A DNA stretch of 54,712 nucleotides from RGIG2945 sp045540355 (lineage in GTDB: Bacteria; Bacillota; Clostridia; Oscillospirales; Acutalibacteraceae): the NCBI GenBank assembly GCA_045540355.1, contig JAZQHB010000058.1, forward strand, positions 1-54,712, read 5' to 3'. The notes beneath the pieces are model-generated. The model ran no database searches, was not told the DNA's origin, and saw nothing but the letters and a program-made list of their open reading frames with translations. Of this stretch, positions 52,601 to 54,712 are shown piece by piece. The position numbers and the translations under genes are program-made. Each line of letters starts with the position of its first letter. Position 1 is the stretch's first letter.

Positions 52601-54712
52601 AATGTACTTCCGTGTCGAGGCTAATGATGAATCTACGAACACTATCTATAACTACTCGGAATTCACTGTTGATATTATCCAGGTTGATACAACAGCTCTT
52701 TGGAATCTTTACAACGCGGAAACAAAGAAGATCAACGGTACCAACAGATTCGAGTATAAGACTCTTTATGAGCAGGCTAACCCCGAAGCATGGGCAGCTT
52801 ATGAAGCAGCATATCTCAATGCAGCTCAGGTACTTCAGGGTGGTGTACCTCAGGAAACAATCGATGCAGCATTCGAACAATTCTTAGCAGCAGTTTTAGG
52901 TCTTGGTACGCTCGTTAAGTACGACCTCAACGGCGGTGAAGGTACAATTCCCGAACCTCAGAATGTTCCGATTTACAGAGATGTAACTGTAAGCTCAAGT
53001 GAAGTAGTTGAACCCACATATTATCTCAACGATGTATACACAACTGACCTTGCTCCTTATGATGGAATTACAAGAGCAGGCTATCAGTGCATGGGCTGGT
53101 CACTCAAGAAGGATGCAACCGAGGATGATATGATTTCAGGTTATCTCACATTACCCAAGGGTGCGATTTCTCAGGCAGTAATCCTCTATGCAGCATGGAA
53201 CCCGAACACATACACAGTCAAGTATGACGCAAATGTTCAGGGCTCAGTAACAGGTGTTCCTGCAGATCAGGAAGGATTGAGGTATGGTACAATCTACAAT
53301 ACTTCAACTCAGGTACCGCAGTTATCAAACCATGACTTCATCGCTTGGAATACTAAGCCTGACGGCTCAGGCGATTCGTATGAAGCAGGTGCAGAGTTCA
53401 AGAACCTCACAGCAGAAAACAATGGTACTGCAACACTTTACGCACAGTGGATTGAATCTAAGACAGAAATCAGATTCTTCATCAACCTTCCCGAAGGTGT
53501 AACTGAAACAACGAGCGGTCCGAAAGAAGACTTCACAGAAGCATTTACAATCGGCTCAAACGCAGATCTTACACCGTTCAAGATGGAAGCAAACGGTTGG
53601 AGACATTTAGGCTGGGCAGGAAGTACAAGTGCGACATCTCCGACATACACAGATACACTTAACGGTGTACCGAAGTCGTCAATTAACCTCTATGCAGTAT
53701 GGCAGAAGAAGGCAATGACAGTTCTCTACAGTGCCGGTGAAGGCATCAGCGCTGAATGGCGTGATGGTGAGTATACACCTGCAAATACATCTGTAAATTG
53801 CGGTGATGATGTAATTCTCCCGACAGCTACAGAATATTACAGAGCAGGCTACACTCTCATCGGTTGGACAACACCGTATGACGGAACAACTCTGTTCAAC
53901 GGCATATACACAATTCCTGATTCAACTGATGAAACAATTACATTCACAGCTGAATGGATGAAGAGACAGACAACAATCACTCTCCACCACAACAACAGCG
54001 CAACTGAGGATGTAACAACTGAAATCAAGGGTGAATATGAATCAGCACTTGACAGCTCATTGTTCATCACTCCTGAAAAGACAGAAGTAATGCAGGGTTA
54101 TTCATTTGTCGCATGGTACGAGTTGACAGAAAACGGTTTCGTAGAATATGTAAAACCGACAACATTCCCGGCGGATGATATAGACCTCTATGCAGGCTGG
54201 AGCATGGATGCTCTTAGCGAACAGCTTGGAAGATACCCCGGCGACATCAACGGTTTTGTTGATTACGACGGTGACAAAGAGTTTGATGAAGGCGTTGATG
54301 TTTACTATTATCAGGAACCCGGTAAGACAAACGCAATCAATGAAAAAGCCGAAGCAGATGCCCTCTATGGAGTAGGCGAACAAGGCGGTAAGCTTTATGA
54401 TTGGGAACTTATCGATGATGTCAATACCGCAACAGCAGAACTCAAACTTGCAATTGATTCATTGATAGAAACCCCCGCAGACTACACAGTAGTAGAACAG
54501 TACAGAGAATACTACTATGAAATGACCTTGAATGACCCGAATGATGAGTATTCAGATACACATACATTCAACTACAACGGAACTGATTATGAGGTTACAA
54601 AGGATACTTTCACAGAGGAATCATTCAAAGAGTTTGAAAATGCAGTAGCATCAATAGTCGAAGGTAAGGGCATCAAGAATCAAGCAGATGTTGATGCAAT
54701 GGCAGAAGCCCT
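40653..54712 (+). CDS. Giant secreted GLUG-repeat/InlB-repeat adhesin-like protein (3' partial)
   Basis: Open reading frame of at least 4686 codons, unbroken at every point I checked and still open at the window edge. ATG at 40653 follows AGGAGGAG. The N-terminus is a signal peptide (MFTKILALVLSVCMLITSAP, cut near GVA-EEI). Residues about 69-3690 are nine tandem units of about 400 residues: 'PW[DN]G', a strand module ending in [YI]IYRA[DE]ELAW, 'MKDIDL[NG]G', 'PIGG', 'GTFDG', 'GLFGY', several GLUG-type repeats (GGIVGYT, NCYV.G), then a helical FIVAR-like spacer. From about 3710 come a beta module (REDWWGSVETKTYL), a FIVAR-like segment (GGVPQETIDAAFEQFL) and InlB-type repeats (RAGYQCMGWSLKKDAT), matching the protein at 27123. 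Probably a cell-surface adhesin; the anchoring end lies outside the window. Confidence 0.88.
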   Translation, partial: MFTKILALVLSVCMLITSAPFGGVAEEIGNIIESISQKSADSVDGSVESLGQEAKDGDFVVKEDVESEPWDGTTTKTPTVTNAQATAYDITSGAELAWVAYQLNRGALNFSGVTLTLKNDIDLGGHNWTPIGTSTANAFKGTLDGNGKKIVGLNVETATELYAGLFGCTDGATIKNLGIIEPTVTQTVSSSDSYAGAAALVTYATSTAITGCYVKGGAVSASSTYNAAGLVAAAGGSTSITDCYVLGTEITHTIVAWGVTAGGITAYSSSSLTTISNCYSSAVVDGYLTTSSAFVGAIVGNLAAGTMTNCYAVKDIEGNEANQLKGIANQYQLDTTTGMLTESEIKDAAFVATLGEGYVADIININDGYPMLAWEFTDTEAGLRTKYNEVNASEYITNSKYSETCPTEYQALTDKLEEVNTLLTDDVMMLAEEAVAKTEELNAAFSALKLAFVAATNQDVPWDGSSATEPHNDGTVYEIYNGAELAWISQQVAAGDTFEGKTVLLMNDIDLGGKNEDGTNNTACNFTPIGGRTSAGAATTDNKFSGTFDGQYHKIYGLYINSSVMRTGLFGYAMNATIKDFGLESPVITGKDGESNKGVGGIVGAPSNCTISGVYVRTPKISGDYRVGGIVGYTGGTASTITNCYVQGGTIASTHSASSGTGESTGGIIGCSNVSTSTIENCYSTATLTEKNSSSTVLVGLVGRVGGNNINILNSYIETYAIYGSGGGTITTTGSGTKLAAGTIKTYATKLGSAFVPDSVNGNAGYPRLRWEDPVSELRVLYDAETASERMDEVSAGRIIAVFPELYAEYKTAYDAAAAIIAKGQSATDLEVAEAIETLNDAIDNLYEAYNYSELVVLPWDGTTATQPKVEGNNYYIYRADELAWISENVAAGTADANKLTGKTVYLMKDIDLNGFNEDGSTNKVWLPIGGFKATSTASNTSYYFNGTFEGNGHVIRNMNAVSVEYTGLFGYTHTAAIIRNVGIDGFYSQTTDASNYGPGALIGYANAGTVDACFARNGISYTATANIAGGLIGTCSQAAIKLSNCYARNVTVENTYTGTYSVAGGLIGYTYVTSASIKDSYAVANVKAVKANYTGAFSGWLRSAHTVQNIYAANDVEGSLAVQLIGSSSAAANITAANDAENFVASSVMKTADFPARVGDSFGIDVLDTEGNYRNDGYPILYWEDPEFNLRKLYNYELASERKTYEEDIKSVFADLYADYQDALDEAERIVSTLTSDPTEEIEAAYEDLQNKIEALYNAYYKSEDVVLPWNGTNTINGVAATEDATAEPKETDTDGAILIYRAEELAYIASQVNSANTYSGKVIRLAKDIDLNGLEGDKKLWTPIGGNTGAVNGFAGTFDGNCKEIRDMKIEGTDKYAVGLFGYVLKGTIKNVHMIAPNVKVVRTAAGGAADDNGVGALVGALAGTTVEHCFVRGGSVSSTYRAGGLIGSAVTNVSTVTNCYVQGTTVYTTDDLDTNSVYSVAGGIVGLTNLANNTFNNCYSTAILKSENTGGDYTGGIIGRSAKVCVVNNSYVENDNDIYGLSGATTLPTVNYPSAVVADGKIKTLASALGAEYVYDTNKNNGYPIFTCEGTDRDIIRDAYLTEMDSEREAYKDDIRNACPNEYQTYADILAEAKAMVEATEAATPEAQQALADRLTAAAEALKDAYDVSPFIVIPWDGNTIQEPIIDGTDYYIYTAEQLAWVSYQTAKSGGAAYSGATFHLMKNVDLGGVIGDARGNYTVVPTNAWTPIGCRTLAGVANNGIYLAAKFEGHGHVVKNMYIHETAADINVGFFGGIGSTTTVNELGIENAVVEATGLIDATNFGVGILAGMSNATSVTNCFVKRSKIYTNQALYVGGLIGTSHTYNPTISNCYVNDTIITSASTNTASVVGGIIGYTKNAAVSVKNCYVAAKITNNSTSTYIGNIVGRMATTFTNQVTTTQCYAANDIAGNEATTLVGAATVTTGMYPTSTFITQEAVDALGTAFAMDLTPAINNNFPILYWEDPEYNLRNLYNAELASERSTDEDLIAYITELYPELVAQYNTAMAAAKAIVVDNPMVDNATAITAAYETLLAIKTELYETYYYSEEAILPWNGTHQVDGVDAVPKTDESGHYLIYRAEELAYVASYVNTAEANNLSGKTVKLMKDIDLNELEWTPIGGRLSDGTQSAARYFRGNFDGQHHKIYGLKIDTDKYQTGLFGYVLGTTSLRPQIKNVGIIEPNLKVEEDAFGNNALAPLIGQSAYADIQHCFVRGGRVECNTQVGGLVGRAPNSTFKNCYVEGTEVILTTTQATVDGFTNTTSYPTAGGIVGYPQATCTFTNVYSTAVVTAPNLDDSYTAGITGMCHGSGITLNNCYTVGETLTFATNTTAPTVTNSAVLDAETMKSYATVLGTEFTFDHTTDARNGAINNGYPIFVCEEKETTLVDFYYNQADTEHAKYADIIAEACPEEWAEYQDAMNAILTLLDDNRVSDEAEINAAIDNLNRVVDEVLYPAYHKSEDVVLPWNGTVMEPKYVSEDGNDYYIYRAEELAWIAQNVNAGTAASNYMTGKTVHLMKDINLADREWKPIGGNGTTYYFRGHFDGHHHKIYGLKITAITVAGAGLFGYVVGISATDRASIKNLGVIDPEINLTLGTRSNQGVGAIVGSFYHADMDHCFVSGGTITSTYRTAALIGSTITGTQNVTNCYVVGTEVKSTYTSTSYDNASVGALSAYNNAGPTKFENCYVADVTLTSGKGAKYVSIASNSTTANAVFIKNTYHTTDYSFHGTQNAAHSLDLFSGKVTADELKTMVPVLGSEYVYALSDAAEHNYGYPVFWCEYPEARVKALVENERVSERTEHETLIVNGLGADNEAYVEYKAALKAAQDMISDDVVATNDEQTEVVDRLTAAITAYEDAYNKSKAVILPWNGEIKTPAGEVIDGVTTYYIYRADELAFAAAYVNSGYNLSGANLKIMKDIDLNGDEHNWIPFGGRDVTGTTYDSTKYFSGNIDGQGNIIRNMSVETDISLVGLFGYASGATIKNIGIEDSTVVEKAATSTNNGSAILVGGAADSTIEACFVRDCTVSGTNGPIAALVGCIAIAASTITDCYAQNVVLENASANKPASGILGLNVFAGTTITNCYSNATATAASGLEAGILGNATAATTILNSYSANEELYDSAAATAPTVSGGSAQVEAEALKSYSTTLGANFGDDFNGDASINAGYPILYWEDPEFEFRKYYAFELSSPRTTREDLMTKYTEEYAEYLAAMEIAEENANDTKVLTSAEAQVILENLKAAVANLREAYDKDLTVTVPWDGTAVEPEFDGTTYKIYSAEELAWVSQYVATAADVTHKLIDKTVELQKDIDLAEINWTPIGGRDANGAYNADYHFRGTFDGQHKKIYGLFIDTTFTQNGLFGYVGNSGIIKNIGLINPSVNSTDITSNHGTGTLVGSLNGGTVQHAFVRGGTVKGRRAGGVVGSIVSTASTVQNVYSQGVTITCIPAAETATTTGVNGSAGGVVGYNNVASSKISNCYSASTTAVTGSKTVKAAILGLSTQNMTLTNCFGVNDSGIAETKLSNAVSGKTVTATTSGLYPAATVKANGPTIGTEFENDYLEINAGYPIFWCENVFQDLVEKIEEGEPVLNGKYADGTSVTYFAAILKYHPELIAALDTAIKAAKSYLTADTTTDNSGMQKYIDDIDATIEAIRAADQEYINNPGSIAALNITVFAPPILTLASDGTYATGQSVRVKSNYLITGDLTLKGGNNTATNNVTLERVDGYDEEENDETGETTYVYTFNITGGTPEAAAEGAEQNTTVTFNATASSNGLDASASATSTFLTGVGRKTFDVRIAGQYNREDWWGSVETKTYLKNHYAIVGLHGYTDPAKTSYYIDYGTDDGEGSSKTYGSSGSPTAVGATGYFYHDKNNSNKLGVATGSTKTSTVGVAFIPESDGSYQREEVAKLSAEPTSYLTEKQVITHGAKETQYVYNKDVDSGQNDTITYTMYFRVEANDESTNTIYNYSEFTVDIIQVDTTALWNLYNAETKKINGTNRFEYKTLYEQANPEAWAAYEAAYLNAAQVLQGGVPQETIDAAFEQFLAAVLGLGTLVKYDLNGGEGTIPEPQNVPIYRDVTVSSSEVVEPTYYLNDVYTTDLAPYDGITRAGYQCMGWSLKKDATEDDMISGYLTLPKGAISQAVILYAAWNPNTYTVKYDANVQGSVTGVPADQEGLRYGTIYNTSTQVPQLSNHDFIAWNTKPDGSGDSYEAGAEFKNLTAENNGTATLYAQWIESKTEIRFFINLPEGVTETTSGPKEDFTEAFTIGSNADLTPFKMEANGWRHLGWAGSTSATSPTYTDTLNGVPKSSINLYAVWQKKAMTVLYSAGEGISAEWRDGEYTPANTSVNCGDDVILPTATEYYRAGYTLIGWTTPYDGTTLFNGIYTIPDSTDETITFTAEWMKRQTTITLHHNNSATEDVTTEIKGEYESALDSSLFITPEKTEVMQGYSFVAWYELTENGFVEYVKPTTFPADDIDLYAGWSMDALSEQLGRYPGDINGFVDYDGDKEFDEGVDVYYYQEPGKTNAINEKAEADALYGVGEQGGKLYDWELIDDVNTATAELKLAIDSLIETPADYTVVEQYREYYYEMTLNDPNDEYSDTHTFNYNGTDYEVTKDTFTEESFKEFENAVASIVEGKGIKNQADVDAMAEA
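40857..51740 (+). repeat. Nine tandem coding repeats of about 1.2 kb
   Basis: Units begin at the PW[DN]G codons at 40857, 42033, 43227, 44460, 45684, 46932, 48165, 49368 and 50532, giving lengths of 1164-1248 bases. The protein pattern is well kept, but the DNA has diverged, so the array is old. Local DNA identity remains: 29 bases identical at 44189-44217 and 46649-46677 (the PILYWEDPE region), and 26 bases identical at 44448-44473 and 48153-48178 (the DVVLPWNGT region). These could recombine and change the number of units. Confidence 0.85.

Noticed and set aside
40653..54712. Many ORFs of 60-210 residues in other frames and on the minus strand within the giant gene
   Set aside because: They are shadows of one unbroken frame (codons starting at positions divisible by 3) that carries the repeat protein; none has a ribosome site or a recognisable family.
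1..54712. tRNA or rRNA genes
   Set aside because: I looked for GGTTCGAATCC-type T-arms and 16S/23S landmarks in the gaps and saw none.

Overview
The window is about 55 kb of moderately AT-rich DNA from a low-GC Gram-positive anaerobe. It is most likely a gut member of the class Clostridia, in the Ruminococcaceae/Oscillospiraceae range. The evidence is a sepF/divIVA division cluster, a tRNA-sensing T-box, frequent TTG/GTG starts with strong GGAGG sites, clear sigma-A promoters with 17-base spacing, and secreted proteins carrying BspA-type leucine-rich repeats, dockerin-like calcium loops, GLUG repeats and InlB-type repeats. No rRNA, tRNA, insertion sequence, phage gene or CRISPR array was seen.

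Layout. 1-2345: two BspA-like leucine-rich repeat surface proteins; the first is cut by the window edge and ends in a dockerin. 2415-4814: a complete polar amino acid ABC transporter operon. 4832-6256: a 64-residue membrane protein and a secreted dockerin-like protein. 6257-6557: terminators around a three-stem structured element. 6558-7484 (minus): a DapA/NanA-type aldolase. 7592-22538: one long housekeeping run, miaB, a ricA/ylbF-like gene, mutS, mutL, miaA, a HlyD-like adaptor, yggS, sepF, divIVA, lspA, an rluD-type gene, a split transketolase, a small DivIVA-like protein and a lone fumarase-beta-type protein. 22535-25074: promoter, T-box, an XRE-cupin regulator and an AMP-forming acyl-CoA synthetase. 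25079-26375 (minus): a propeller-like protein, a likely 6S RNA and a DUF1292 protein. 26466-26916: an apparently non-coding transcription unit with hairpins and three tiny ribosome-bound-looking ORFs. 27003-32126: a 1637-residue secreted repeat protein. 32131-40440: a Gfo/Idh oxidoreductase divergent from an operon of a DeoR regulator, a zinc dehydrogenase and a complete 2-oxoacid/acetoin dehydrogenase complex (E2, E3, fused E1). 40527-54712: the start of a giant secreted protein, at least 4686 codons and still open at the window end.

How the parts work together. The left and right ends are cell-surface material: leucine-rich repeats, dockerins, GLUG and InlB-type repeats suit adhesion to host, plant fibre or partner cells. 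The two large genes at 27123 and 40653 share modules and are paralogues. The centre is conserved housekeeping: tRNA anticodon-loop modification (MiaA supplies the i6A that MiaB methylthiolates), mismatch repair, division-ring assembly, lipoprotein processing and the pentose pathway. The most promising items for new biology are the T-box that puts an acyl-CoA synthetase under amino acid control, the hairpin-rich transcription unit at 26466-26916, and the dehydrogenase-complex operon under a sugar-type regulator.
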